DNA of 64,000 nucleotides from Metallyticus violacea (GCA_030762175.1 CM060833.1:154603501-154667500); one strand, 5' to 3'. Shown: positions 40,301 to 55,300, numbered from the stretch's first letter. A program made the numbers and translations. Notes: a model not told the origin generated them from the letters alone.

Positions 40301-43300
40301 CTTTAAAATTTGGTGTGATAATTTGGTTAGATTAAAATGTTAAACTAGGCTTATGAATATAACAAAAGAAAAGGTTTCCTGAAATTGGTACATAGCAATC
40401 ATTCATTCCATATATAAAGGAAAGGGAAGTGAGAAAAACCCAATCAATTATAGAGGCATTGCTCTGCTTTTCAATCTCAGAAAAAGTTTACCGGAATTCT
40501 AGCATAGAAAATTCAGGATTAGGATTTGAAAAAAGCTTATGAATGAATAGAGAAATGCTATGGTATAAATTAAATATTAAAGTTTTTAATGTCAATTTGA
40601 TCAAAACACATATTGTGTTAAATGTGATTTTGGAGAGATATCTGATATAGCAAGGCAAAAGAGAGAGGCCTTATGCAAGGCTGTAAATACAGCTTGGTAA
40701 TATTTATTAATATCTTTAATATATGAAAAATGTTAATATTCACCTGCATGCAATTAAAAATGTGGATAATTCTGGACTACTTTATGTAGATGATTTTATG
40801 GTATGCTCATAATAAGTGATTAGTTGCCTATAGAAGAAATTCAGATCTGCCATGAAGAATGGAGGCTGTAGGAAAATCTGGATAACTAAAATTATGGTTA
40901 AGATCATTTACATGTTTCACAGACAGTCGTCAGCATCATCAACTAAAGTTTTACTCAATCATAAAATGATATGAATTATATGATCAGCTTCATTGTACAA
41001 GTTCCATTTAGCATTTCAAATTAAAATTATGGTGTTTAAGAAGGGCAATAAAATTCATAAAATTGAAAAATGGGTAATAGAACATAGAGAAACTCAGGTT
41101 GTTAGTGAATTTTCACATTTGGGAATAAAGATGAATAGTAACAGTGATTGGAATAGGCACAAGAAAATGGCATGGCTAAGAAGAAAATGGCAATGACTGA
41201 TTGTGATAAGTAGATGTTTCTATGTAGTATCAGGGATGAGTGTTAAGTGTTTTGAAAGAATGTACTGCCTTGGTTTACTCCCAATGAATTTGTGGAGCTG
41301 AAATCTGGGGAAGAAGCTGGATGGCATACATTTAGTTCAAAAAGTTTTCTGTAAGCTAATATTGGGATTTCTTAACAATATAACTAACACTGGAGCTTTG
41401 GCAGAGTTAGGAAATGTAAGTGTGAGAGGGTTATTGAGGAAAGGATACTGATATATGTTTTGGGTTTAAGAGCTATACTGATATTGTGAAAATATGTCGG
41501 AGATATTAAGAAGGAAAGTTGGGTTTTACAGCAAATATTTACTAGGTAAGTTAGAAAGCAATTGGTTAAGAATGGTTTAAGAGATTTCTGGGTTAAAATT
41601 TGTGATTTCAGAGGGAGATTTTGGAGAGAAATGAGAATAAGATTGTAAGATATGGGCAGGCAAATTCTGCCAGATTAGATAACAGAGATGGTACAAGGAA
41701 TTTTTATTAGTGTTTAATGCCCATTTTTACTACTGAGGCACCACAGGCGGTGGACACTGGTGATACATGGAATGAAATGATATATTCGGAAAGAATATTT
41801 TTTTTTTAAAGGAGGAAACGTTCCAGGCCTAAGTTTATGGTACCTCCCCAGTATTTGCCAGTTATGAAGACTGAGGAAAACCTGGAATAAACCTCAGTCA
41901 GAGAGGACGGTCTTGCCAGGATTCCAACCTCAGAACTACCGCTCACGAGTCTTTGCATTAACGACCTCAGACACCCGTGGCGGTTACAAGGAATTAAAAG
42001 GTAGCCTGGACAAGGAAAAGTATGTTGTAATTTGTAGAAAGAATGAAAGGGAAGGGATAGCTTGGTTTTGGTTAGGTGTTTGGAAATTAAGGGGCACAAC
42101 CGAAGATATTATCCCAAGAGTCTGTCATATCTGCAGGAAGAAGGAAGATACGATATATATTATTTTACGTCGAAAGGAACGAATGAATGCAGGGGTATGA
42201 TAAACAAAGAATGGTTTTTGAGGAATAAACAAGTCGCCACGGATGGCCAAGGTCATTAAGGTGCAGACTCATGATCGGGAGGTTTGGGGTTCGAATCCCA
42301 TCAGGACTGTCCTCCTTGAATTGAGGTTTTTTCCAGGTTTTCCTCAGTCCTCATAAATGGCAAATGCCGGGGAGGTACCCTAAAACTTAGGCCTATTCCT
42401 TCTTTAAAAATAAAACTTTCCGCAAAATATCATTTCATCTCATGTATCATCAGTGTCCATCTCCTGGCATTAAACACTATTCAACTATTATTCATTTAAA
42501 CTCTTAATATGTGCTCTTGCCATTGCAACCAGCCTTAGTTGCAATAATAACAAAAAGTAGCTGGTTTTTTTTTTCCCCTAGTACTAGGTATGATTTTGTC
42601 CGATCAGATTCCAGTTGCACAAGCACAAAAACAAGTTATTACTGTCACACTCATCATATACCCAGCTGACATCAAAAGAGGTGGAAATCTTTTGACTATT
42701 ACTCAATATCCCAACAATAACACTATTCCGCAGCTGTACTTTGGTCTGCTGTTGATCCTAGACAGCTGTTGGCTGAAGCTTTACACTCCACTTGGAGTTT
42801 AAATATGCTAAAATATTATTGGTGCAGTAAGACAGAGAAACTATCACTAAACAATTGATATCAAAGCATCTAAGGAAATTGTGGCAACTGTAGGCTGCCA
42901 TTCAACATCATTTCCACATGGAGTTTGTCTAATTTAAATCCTAGAATACTAATGGCAAAGCTTAAACATTATTGGTGAGTTAAGTCAGAGAGTTTCTATC
43001 GCTATATTATCAAAGGCTCTGAAAAAAAAAAAGTGGCAACTAATTGCATACCATTGTTACCTATTCAAAAAAATCCTTTGGGTACATGATGGTGATAATT
43101 ATACATTTAAACGCTATTATTTAAAGATAGTATGCTTACTTGGATCACTAGGATGTTGCTGTCCTTGCCACGGCTGATAGCCTCCACCCCAACCTTGAGG
43201 TGCAAAATGTTGTGGAGGACCTTGTCTAAAACAAAAAACAGACTATCAATGATCATTCAGTCAAGGTGATAAGCATTAGCAATTTCAAGATTAAGTCTAT

Positions 43301-46300
43301 GAAAGTAGGCTGCAAAACATGTATTTCATTAAGTACACTATTTGAACTGCCTAGCTTAGGCCTTTTTGAAAAACAATAAAATCCAGTTAAAATGGTACAC
43401 AGATTAATGTACTGCAATTACAACAGAATTTATATTATAGGAACCTAAAGGAAAAACTTAAGTGTAAAAATCCATAACTTATTCAGAACAATGTCTACAT
43501 TGAAAACACAAGATAGCTGATTTACATTGGAATTATAGTTATATATCTGTAAGTAAAATGAAATTGCTGTATACTCCCAATGATATGCATGTTCATATGA
43601 TCATGGGTTACTGTTTTCCATTTAGGTTCCTTGCAATAGTTTGTGTAGTTCTGAAGATCATTGTTCATTCTTTATATCAGTTAAAGAATGGTGTGGTAAA
43701 CCTGTCCATTCATGTTACTGCAATTCTGTACACAACCAAATAGTCTGGCACAGCTTTAAGTTCCTGCTAGTAATGTAGCAGCTGCAAGATGAACAAGTGT
43801 ATTTCAAGTAAGTTTCCTTTTTTATTAATGTTTTGATTTTGTAACATGCCCATTCTTTGTACTATGAAAGAAATCTATAAATTAGTGCATATAGTGCCCC
43901 AGCTGGAACAAAGCATGATCATATGAACTACTAGACATTAATACATGCAATAGTGTATTACTTTTTCACTAATTAGAAGATTATATCAGCACGATACAGT
44001 ATATTACATTATTCTGCATATTTCTAACAGGGATATAATCCTTCAGAAGCCTTGGACATTATCGAATGATGAACCTATAGGAGATATTCACAGCATTGTT
44101 ATAGAGCCACCAGGAGCTAACATCCACTCCAATGAAGATTCGGCCAAAGAGGAGGATGGTGGTGGTGGTGCTGTTGATTATCTTACAGGGCACCAGCTTT
44201 CTAGCAAAGCAGAAATTGTTCTCATCAACAGTGAATGTGTAGGAGGTGTAAGTGATGACAGCATATCAGAAAAATTTGTAGTTCCTCCATAGTTTCCTCA
44301 CATTCTTACTAACTGGAGATTCACCAAGGGAGGTACAAGAGACATTTAAGTAGTTTATAACTGCATCTGGGTCCACATACTCAACCTCCTTAAGATGACT
44401 AGAACTTGAATTATAAATCCTAGCAGGAATTTCATTTTCATTGTTGTTCCTCACCTCAAAAGAGTAAAAATATGAAGAAAAAAGTTGTATGGAGCAAGGG
44501 TAATCAAGATGCAGTTGGTATATTCCCAGAAGGCAATTATTCATTTTTGTTCAACAAAATTCCTCTAGTGCTTTGAGCTCAAGTTTGACAAAATAATTCA
44601 ATTATGGTAGATTACCTATGATGCAATCTGTGCATGCAGTTTTCACTTATGACGGAAGAATGCCAATTTCCATTTTAATAGTTTTATTGTTATGAAGTTT
44701 ATAATATGAAGTATATGATATTTTGATGCATTAGTGTAGTACCAGTCCTAACATGAATAATATCTGCATCCCAAATTTTCTTTGTTAAATTTTGGAAAAA
44801 ATATGCCAGGATTATATTCACTTGTATACAATTTTCTTGTTTTTTCTCAATATTGTGAAAGCTGACAAGACGACCTGCATTCAATATTTGCAATATAAAT
44901 CTTTCCGCTTTGTCTTGATTTTCTTTGAGATTGTCTCAGATATTGTTGGTGAAGTGCATTTGCTGCCAAGCTGTATATATTTAAAAAAAGGTTATCTCCA
45001 CTTCTCAAAAAGATGTAGCTTCACAGCATGACTATCAGATGACAGTAGATCATCCATAATTCTACTGCATCAGTGACACTACTTTCTGTCTTCTGACAAG
45101 TATTTAGAGCTGGCTGACAGGACCTAAGATTACAATTGTTTCATTTACTTGTGAAAGAAGTTTTTCTTTAAATAAGGGTGTTTTTATAGATGTTGAAATT
45201 TTATTGAATTCATCATTAGCTGCCACTTTACACATTGCTGTGACGCTCTTTTTTCAGCAATACATAGGTATCTCATTCAGAGCATCAAAGGGTGTCTGCA
45301 ACAAGAACCACCATTGGATAAAAGTTGGTGCTGCTGATCTGTATTTTTTAATACTTTCACTATTTGATTTACATTTGACAAGATGTTCGTTGGTAGCAAA
45401 TCTTTAGCCAGTAGATTTACAGTGTGTGATTTACAAGCAGAATGCCATCATTTATGACCCTTTCTTATTTTTACCACGTTGCTCGCATTATTGAATACAG
45501 TATAGTATATGTTCATGCTATATCGTGTTTTTGGTATTTAAGATGCTTCCTTTACTATATCACCATATTTCCTCTCTCTGACTCACCTAATTAGCTGAAA
45601 AGCTCCAGAAACAATACTTCTTTTTTTTAAAGTACTTGCATTAACACTGTATATCATTGTGACAACATTCTTTATATTATTGGATTAATTTTTCCATCTG
45701 TTGTTGATGAGTAAAACTAAATTAGGATCTCCATTAGCATTGTTTGTCCAGATTCTTCATAAACATCATCAAACAGTGGTAAGGATAAAATAATAAATGA
45801 AGAATGTTTGAAATTTGCTTAGTTTTGTGAGAATGGTTTAGTGATTTTAAATGGCTTCCCAGGGATCAATAAGGTAGACGAGTTCATTTTATTAGTGAAA
45901 GCGATTAAGTGCTGTGCATTTTGTGGTGGGAAGTCTTTAGACTCGGTGACAAGCTTCAAATTGATGAATTTAGTGAGTAATAGCCCCCATTTTCCCCCAG
46001 CAGTAAAATGGAGGGGCAAATTAAATATCAAGAAGGTTTCAAACTCAATGAAGGAAGAACTAGGTGACTAAGTGAACAGATATAGGTGGAGTCAGACCCA
46101 GGTTTAGAGTATTTAATTATGAGTTCTGTATGGAATTAATTGGTATACTGAGTTAGACAAGGAGGAACAGGCTCAAAGTTTATTAGAATGTGTGTTTAAT
46201 GACACGATAGTGTGGTTATAGGACTTGGTCGAAAATTATGCTATTCTTTAACAGTGTGTTTACATAAGACTCAATATTGGCCTTGTGTAGAACTTGGGTT

Positions 46301-49300
46301 GAACCAGAGCATATTGTATCTGACACAAATAAATAAATAAATCAAGCAGTGTGTTTGAAATATTTTTTCATCCAGGCAGGTGGTAGGATGTGTGCAATTT
46401 CTGCAGAATATTCTTAAAATGTTTGCTTTGCACAACACTAAATGGAATGATGCAACCAAAAAAACTTAGGAAGTGCCATGTCTATTTCTTTTTTGATTCT
46501 GAAGCCCTCATTTGACAATGTAACTGTTTATTGTACTTCCAGCTAGAACTGAAGGCCATTTTGCAGGGTGGCTAGCAATGGAATCCAAGTCAGTATGGAC
46601 CATTGAACTTCTAGGTTCACCTGTTCCAATGGTTCGTCCACCTCCGCAGTATATTCAACTGGCATGTCTGATGTAGAGCAGGAACATGCTGAAAGTACAG
46701 GCTCTTAGATGCTATTTTTACTCTAGATTCTTCTATGAACTTGGAAGTTCTTTTGCTGTATTTTTAAAAATCACTTTACAAGTGCAAAATTTAGCAGTTT
46801 TGATTTTGAACTTTTACATTAAGTTCTGTGCATAAATGGTGAATTTACCTGCCATCTCAATTCATTATTAGAAATTTTGTCATCAAAGAAAAAAAATAAT
46901 AATAATACTTGTTATGATCTGCTAAGTCACTGAGTCTATTCAGTTAAGACAGCTTGTATTTATACTTCTCAGTTCTCAGAAACAAAGTTAGTTCTGGACT
47001 GTTCTTTTCTCTGGCACCTTAGATTTCTATTTGATTGTGCAAACTTCTAGGAAAATAATGCTTATTAAGAAGGTTCTAGATTGTTTGGAAAATAGCTTGG
47101 GTTTCTCTTTCTTGTTTCTGAAGAGGAGGAAATATTTGGATTCAGTATCTTGTGTATGTGTCAGTGCAATATGATTTTTTTTTAAGTGCAATATGACTAT
47201 GACTTATGACTCAATTACTTTTTACAGCATGGTGCAACAATGGTCACCTCCCATTATACTTACATGCATCACTGTTCACACACAACACTACATATTACAT
47301 AAGTCGTTTTTTGGTACAGTATTTCAAGATCAACAAATGCTAGCAATTCTCGAATGTAAAAATGCACTGTATAAATACTAAACATAGTTTAACATTTGGT
47401 TCCATCATCATATTTATGTGAGTCAAAATTTTATTTTGGTGCTCCAAGAAATCAAATCTCCATTCAATGCCTCTCCATGCTAAAGTTGGTGAATAATACT
47501 GAGTGGACAGCAAGAAAATATAAGTATTTATAAGGGTTAACAGTAAATGTTTGTAAGTATAAATGCAATTATACTTACTCCACCCAAAACAAAGCATAAT
47601 TTAGTCATTGTTTCGGCAGAGCTCTCCCAAAGTACACAGTTGTTTCCATGAATAAAATTATTAAAGAGTTTAAAAACAACAGGTAATTTGTCTAGCTCTA
47701 GATTGTCTAACCTATATTTGATTTTCAACTTGGGAATAAAAGAAATAATTTGTAACCCTCTAGATGTTCCAAACTATCTTTGATTTTCAACTTTGGGGTA
47801 AATGAGTACAGAGAATGTGTACAAAACAATCCCTACACACCCTGGAAGAATTAAAACTTTATTTTTGTCTGGAGAATGCTTCCATTTTTCAAGAGGAGCT
47901 AAGCAAAAGTGGCACGTGGATCAGAAAGTGGGAAATTTATGTATTATTATTATATTATTATTATTAATTAAAATGTTAATTATAACTTGCACAGTAAAGC
48001 CAATCATACTGATATTATTGTGTGATTTAGTTGAACTAAATACTCTTAAATGCCTCACTTACTTGTCAAAATATACTGCACTCGGAAGCATTAAGAGTGT
48101 TTAGTTCAACTAAATCATACAATGATATCAAAGGAATATTATGTTTATTTTGTGCATAACTGTTTATTTCAGTGTATGATTGCCATTGAATAGCAACCAT
48201 AATCAACAAATAGTGAAAACTACATGCAGTCAGCAATCCGATTAATCACCCTTACAACATGCAAAATGTTCAGCATATTTGTTTCCATGCAAGAAATGCT
48301 TATTCTGATATCTAAAGTTTATAAAAGGGTTAAGTCTAAAAAATAATAAAAGATACTCTTGAGCTAAAGCAGTAGTGATGCTTACCCTCCTGGCGGTCCT
48401 TGTCCTCCAATAGGATATTGTGTTGGTGGTGCACCTCCTGGTCCTGGGGGCTGTAAAGAAAAGAGACAAAACTAAAATGCATGCTACGTCCCATGAAAAA
48501 TGAGTAAAACTCAGTCCTAGGCCCAACAAAGGAGAAATTTCAAATTTTCTATAATAAATAAATAATCAAAAGATTATTTAAGCCTTCTATTTCCATGAAT
48601 GTTGAAGGGGGGAAAAAAATTAATTTCAATATTTTTACACAATTGCTTATCTTACTGTTGTTAGTAACTGTAGGTTCAAATCTGCTCCCAACAAATGACA
48701 AACATATCATTTAGTTCTCCTTTCTAATAAATCTATGCTACTAAAAGATGAATGCTCTAAAAAAAATGACATTTCATTCTTAGAATAAAAAATATATTTT
48801 TTGAATCACAATAAAGATAAATAAAATCAATATCTAGCCAAGCAAGCTAAAATACATTTACCAAGAAAACAATAGGAAATAAATGTATTTTTCTATCACA
48901 TATAAATTTGAATTACAAATTCATAATGGGCCATGAATTCTGAAATATCACACCATAATTGTATTCCAGCTCTCTTCCTCTTAACTATGGTCTCATATCA
49001 GAGCAGTGGGAACTTTAGTAGAAACATTAAAATTATATTGCATTCATTAATGAAATTATTTTTATTCAAAAACCATACCTTTTTACACCCTCATCTAGGC
49101 ATCACAAAATGGTCACAAATTTCAAGATACCTGTATGTTCTGAAATGCTTCTGGACCCTTGTTTTCTTCTCCATTGAATGAATTTTCCTCACCAAATTAG
49201 AACAGTCCTATTTGATATTTATCTGAGACTTCATACCTCTCTGCAATATCATATGTAGTCAACCTGGTATCCTTCAGCATGAATACTCTCGATAATTGCC

Positions 49301-52300
49301 ACTCCAGTTATATCCTGCATTTGACCTAACTCAACCAAATGAGTTTATTAACGTTTTTAACCAAATAACCAACCAACTTCCAAGAAGTGATTGTGATGCC
49401 AAGAAGACATGTCTCTGTCAGGTTGTTCTACAACTACAAATTAAAATTAATTTGCAGCATCAATTAAGCTCTTCCTTGTGGCAGCACACATGCTGAATGT
49501 GGCACAGAACACTTTAAGTCTAAATAAATGGAATTAAAAATTGAACTTTTTCCAAATTTCCAAAGTTTATTATTTAATTCAACAGGTTGTAAGAATTCAA
49601 TATATCAATGTATCCAGAATTTAAATAAATGCTTTCATTCCTAAATGCCTTTGAACTTTGCCACATTGTAAATACCTGCTGCAGTTTTCCAACCAGACAA
49701 ACTAGAGAATAGCTCTATTGGAAATTCCAGTGGTTATTTAACTTTATCTGGTTGAAAAGGTTTAGGCAAATTTTAATAAGAAAAACAAAAACATTGTCAA
49801 ATGTTCATTTCTGCCATACCACTGAAAGAGGTTATGTGGTCTGTGTATCTGAAGTCTTCATTAGATTCACGAGCAGATGTCTGAACCATAATAAGCATGA
49901 ATCCTAATGTAGAATCTACAAATCTTGACTATTCTGGCAGTTGTTCCATTATTTATTTCTTCCTTTCCTGTGCACTTCCACGCTACAATCTGAGAATCAT
50001 ACTCAGCAAGGACAACCACACTTTACGCAATCAACAACTTTGGTTTCTAAATTCCTTATTAATCCAACACACAACCTGAATTATTTCAGCAATTTTAACA
50101 ATCTGAAAGCCAGCTTTTACACTTATTTGTCTATTTTCGCATGACCGATTACAATAATGTGTTTCAAATATAGATGTTGTAGGTTTGCACTTCAAACTCT
50201 ATACAATAAATTGTGTTGTACTATGAATTGCAGCAGCAATTATAAATAAATAAATAAATAATAATAATATGTTGATTAGAAATATTTTAAATTTAGTTTT
50301 AAATTTGGTTCCAAATATTTGTTTAATTTCATTTAGCAATTTGTTATACAAAATTAAACATTGCACATTTACATTTTTTTCACATTTTCATACTAAACCT
50401 TTATGTAAAATAATCTGTATTACGTCTTGCATAATAGTGGTGGATGTTTTTTTCGCTTCCATTTTCCATTGCAAATATAATGGCCTTATGTCATACATTG
50501 AATATATAGCATTAATATTCAATTTTCCATGAATGCATGCGTATATGTTTCTGGGGACTTTAAACTGTAAATAATCCTCATGCATTTCTTTTGTAATGTA
50601 GAGAGTATTTCATGTGTGTTTTGCAAGAAATATTTCATATTTCAATGCCATAAGCCAAATATGAATAAATTTCTCCATATGGGCCACCCCTAAACATGAA
50701 TCCCTTTTGTTCTTAATCTTTCTGAGGTACTGTTTAGGAAGATAATCATTTCATCCACCCATTTATCCAGGATCCCTTCTTTCTCCCATCATTCCTTGAC
50801 AATTCTTTTGCTGCATGATATCATGCTGCCCAGTCTCTGCTAGTACCTCTGAGACTCCCTCCCTGGTTAGACACTCATTTGTGTGATGGAAAATGTTTTA
50901 TTATTTGCTATGTAATGCTTCACTTTAACCCAGATGTTTTCAATTGGGTTAAAATGGCAATGATAAGGTGCGAGTCTGGTGATGTGATGATTGTGATTTT
51001 TTTGTAACTTCTATTTTATACCATAGCTCTGGTTTGAATGGTGCCATAAATTCCATTATTTATGCTTCTAATTCCTTATAAACTGTAATGTCTTTTTTTA
51101 AGGTCAGTACATGTTCATCCAGCCATTCCAGCTTGTCCTTTTCAAACATCGACTTGTCTGGGCTTTGGCTATCATGAAATGATACTATGCATTATCCATT
51201 ACAATGGTCAATTTGGAGGTATGTTCTTCAATGATAGTGTTCATTGCCTTGTGGCACTCTCCAATTTTTCATCAGCTAATCAGCAGAGAACAAATTGGGA
51301 CAAAACCACAGGAAGTGACAGCATGAAGAACAATAACTCTCCCTTCTTTACCTACATTGGTGCAGTCATTGTAGCCACGATTGTCAGTCCATCCCTTAAC
51401 TTTGGTGTAACCTACATTGATCATGTCTCATCCAGCTATATGGCACTCTCGTAATCTTAAGCTTTAATTTCTCTCAAATAGTGAAAATGTCATGCAACAA
51501 TGTCTTATCCTTCCATTAACAATGAACTATTTGAAAAAATTTCAAAAATATGCCTAGTTCAATAAGGTAGGTTTGTAGGGAGGTCTAGCTACGATTAAAG
51601 AAATTGACTTCTTTAGTTTCTTCAGCGTACAGTGTCCCTTTCTTTCACAGCAAGCATAATTGCTATCTGTTGGTACAAATCCAGGTAGGTGATCCTTCTT
51701 TTATAGTTCAAGAGTTTTCCATGGGTTTCCAGTTTACATGATGGTTCAGCTACTGATACTAATACTTCTTTTCTTCTCATTCATAACAATTCCTTAATTT
51801 CTTTTCTTTACCTAAATCTATTACAGTATATCTTGATATATTCAATGCGGCTGCTGTTCTTTCAACAACTTTATTGACATCTACAAACGGTCAACATTTT
51901 ACCTCTCCTCCCAAAATAATTGCACAATGCACAAGCAATGTCGCATACTTGATAACAAAGAACCCATCAATGCATGCCTCTTCTGTTCGCTTTTTTTCCT
52001 GGAAATATAGCTTAGGCTGCCCTTGTTTGCATTTGCCACTTATCTCTTTGTTCATCATTAATAAACCACTACTGTCTCGGCACTAACAAAGTGATGTAAC
52101 ACTAACACAATGATAATTAATAGTAATAAGCAATGACAATAAAAACATAATAAAGGATAATATAATAGCAGTAGGTGATAACATTAATAAAAGTACTAAC
52201 AATTATTACAAGAAAGAGCACAAAAATCTTGCAGAAAGCATGTGCTGCAGGGAACTACATGTGGCAAAAACGTACAGGCAGTTTGTAAAACTTACTGGCC

Positions 52301-55300
52301 AGAATGAAGGAAGAAGGGGATGTTTCCACGGAAATTTTTCATGCCATGAACTATCCAAAGTTGGATTTTGTATTATTCCACTGTAGCATACATATTTTTA
52401 CTCAAAGATACTTAATTGTTCAACCTGCTTAAGGTGCAAAACTTTTTTAAGATAATGATCATTCCTACTGCACAAGCCAGTTAGTTGGGGATGATACTTG
52501 GTCCTATATGAAAATCAATCTTGCTGTGAATATAACATGAGAACATAATAAAATAAAATAAAAACACCACCACATTCATATATTCAGACCAATACAATAA
52601 CTATTCTATTCTTATTACCTTTAATGGAGTGTGCCCTAATTAGCCCTTCCTCCTACACTTACGTCAGAAAATTCAGTTATTCTATTTTTAACATGTTTAA
52701 CATAAATTTAGAAATATTTGGTTCCATTATTTGTAAATGTCATGTAACATACTGTGCATTAAGAGTGAAAAAATTTCAAAATCAAGGTTATATTATAAAA
52801 AATATTCTTAAATTGACAAAAAGAATTTTCTCAACCTTATGTATAATTTGAAAATGAAGAATCAAGACTTCAAAAATTCAGGTTATGGCCAGGATTCAAA
52901 CCACAGATCTTCAGCCTTCCAGGCTGACACTCTGACCAAAGGTTCACAGTTCCTTGCTTGGAGGATATGGTACCTCAGTTGGTTAGTGTCAGCCTGGAAA
53001 GCTGAAGATCCTTGATTTGAATCCTGGCCATGACCACAATTTTCAACCTTGAATCATTTCCAACTTATGTCCTTCATATGGCTAGTATGCAAGAACAATT
53101 TCCTTATGTCATTTATTTTTATTTTGTACCATTTAGCAAACTATTCAGCAGAAAGCAATATGTTATTTCTACATTTCCTATCATAAATAATTACTCTGGA
53201 GAAACGAGAGAGAGAAAAAGAAAGAAAAGAGAAGAGAAAAAATCAATTTTTAACCAAATTATCCTGAAATGCTGAATTCTCATATACTTAGAAGTACTTC
53301 ATTTCAAATAAAGCATATGCCAACTTAACTGGTAGTGCAAATATTGAAAAATGCTTCTCAAAGTATCTGTGATGGAACATTGAAACCACATCTTTACAGT
53401 ACTATGGCATAATTCTGATATTAAGGGTAAATCCGCAAATAAAATCCCACAAACCACCTTAACAACTTTCATTTTTAAAATTTGTCCCTGTCAATCTGTT
53501 CCTTGTAATAAGATACGAGGGTAGGTCCATAAGCTTTCGGTCCAGCTGTTAAGGATTATCACCTTCACAAAATATTTATCTGGTGTCATAACTTATCTGT
53601 TAAATAAATAATTGCAGCTGTTAACTTAAGCTCCACTTTGTTTAGTTGTTCAGATATAGTTGCATAAAGAAGGATATTTGTAGAAGATTGTGACATTTTC
53701 AAAATGGAGTATCAAGCAGTCACTAAGTTCTTCACAAGAGGACTTCAAATGAAATTAAACAGCAATTGGACAGTCTATGTGGGGTAGCATCCCCCTCATA
53801 TTCTACCGTAAAAGAATGGGCCAACTTTTTCGAATGGGTCAAGAAAGCATTGAAGACAAAGAACATGCAGGTCAGTCCTTGGAAATGCTTACTCCTGAAA
53901 ACATTGATTCATCTTGTGGAAGGAGAAATTATAGAAGACCAGCGACTAAAGTTACAGAAATAGCAGCAAGGCTGCACCTTTCTAATAACATGAACGTTTT
54001 AACAGGAATAAGGTCAGTGCAAGGTGGGTGTTTGGGCTTCTTTCCTCAGTCCAAAAGCAGCAATGAGTTATCTGTTATCAGGCATTTTTGGAGCTCTGCC
54101 GTGGCAATGAGAGAGAAGTTCTGCAAACCATTGTTACAGGAGATAAAACTATGGTCCTCTACTATGACCCCTTATCCAAAAGGCAATCAATGGAGTGGCG
54201 CAAACATGGCAAAGTACTGCCTCTAAAGGCCAAAATCACTGTCAACCAAGAAGATCATGGCCACAATCTCTTTGGACTGAAGGAATACTCTCCATTGACT
54301 TCAAAGAGAGGAACACCACAATAAATGGGGAGTACTATGCTGGCCTACTGCACAGACTACGTGCTTCCATCAAAGAGAAAAGGTGGGGAAAGTTGTGTGG
54401 TAGTGTACACCTTCTTCATTACAACAAGCCTGTGCACACAGCTCTTGTTGCAAAGTAAGCTGGGATGAAATGTGGCTTCAAGGAGATCAACCATTTACCC
54501 TACAGCCCAGATCTAGCTCCCAGGAACTATTTCCTCTCAAAACTCAAGAAGGAACTTCAAGAAAGGAAATTTAAATTGACAAAGAAGTAATGGATTTATG
54601 CCCATTTTCAAACCCTCCGACTATTTGGGGGGGGGGGGGGACATAGAAATGTTAATTCAAAAATGTGAAAAGTGTATTGCAATAAAGGGTAATCACATTG
54701 AAAAGTAAAATGGAATTTTTGTCTTTATCATACCTAGAAAATGGTTAGGCTGGGAACTTATGGGCCTACCCTCATACATACTGCAAAATTCCAAAAATTC
54801 CTGTGCATATTTATTTTGCTGAAATACCACACAGTTCTAAAGCAAAATTGTATGCTTAAAATATCAAAAATCATCATTGGAAATGATTTCAATTTCCTTT
54901 CCTGGTTTAAAATACCACTATTAGCCTTAAAATATTCAAGTACTGTGACCAATTACATCATCACCGAATTGTCAAGTCCATAAGTGGACAGCAAATTGTA
55001 AACAAAATTTAAACAGCCTGACTTCTAATTATTTCAATGGTGGCTGTAGACACACCTTTTAAAATTTTATTCTGGAATTTCCCTTACCAATGACATGAAA
55101 ATAATTATAAGTAGCTGCTTCACAAAGCTAGACATTATTTCCTTTCTGCTCCCTACCTTGCAGTAGAATCCACTTACCATTCCTATCTTTTCACTGATGA
55201 TTCTCTTTGCTTGTTCAATTTGTTCTGGGGTACCTCTTATGACAAACACTTTCTCTGCTGGATTTGGAGGTGGTCTTCTGTCAAGTTCACAGTGCGCTCC

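Larger units (their letters stand above)
37440..42235 (+). mobile_element. Decayed near full-length non-LTR retrotransposon (LINE)
   Basis: Many frameshifts and stops, but the domain order is readable. An ORF1-like coding remnant lies around 37.4-38.7 kb. The endonuclease is at about 39.37-39.6 kb (FSLVQFCINNSFLILNG). A linker to RT near 39.9-40.3 kb includes RWKQGSEVF and TTQFFKIWCDNL. RT follows at 40.4-40.8 kb with YKGKGSEKNPINYRGIALL and the YVDD catalytic box at 40783-40794, then TKIMVFKKGN, and a cysteine-bearing C-terminus (RVCHICRKKEDT) near 42.1 kb. It is interrupted by two hammerhead elements (37660-37928, 40898-41021) and one SINE (41703-41984), each flanked by target-site duplications. 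Jockey/CR1-like by RT motifs; clade not certain. Confidence 0.85.

Noticed and set aside
42240..42305. tRNA gene (good A/B-box-like elements, ggttcgaatcc)
   Set aside because: The sequence does not fold into a cloverleaf by eye and continues into a SINE body shared with two other loci, so it is a SINE head. The same applies to 23255, 52970, 62600, 30400 and 2985.
47604..47640. Possible minus-strand hammerhead (gtcattgtttcggcagagctctcccaaa)
   Set aside because: The GAAAC and stem II parts look related but the CUGANGA box is missing; too degraded to call.
53360..53395. Hammerhead-like string ctgtgatgg...tgaaaccac
   Set aside because: No CUGANGA box, no stem II, and no family flanks; chance resemblance.
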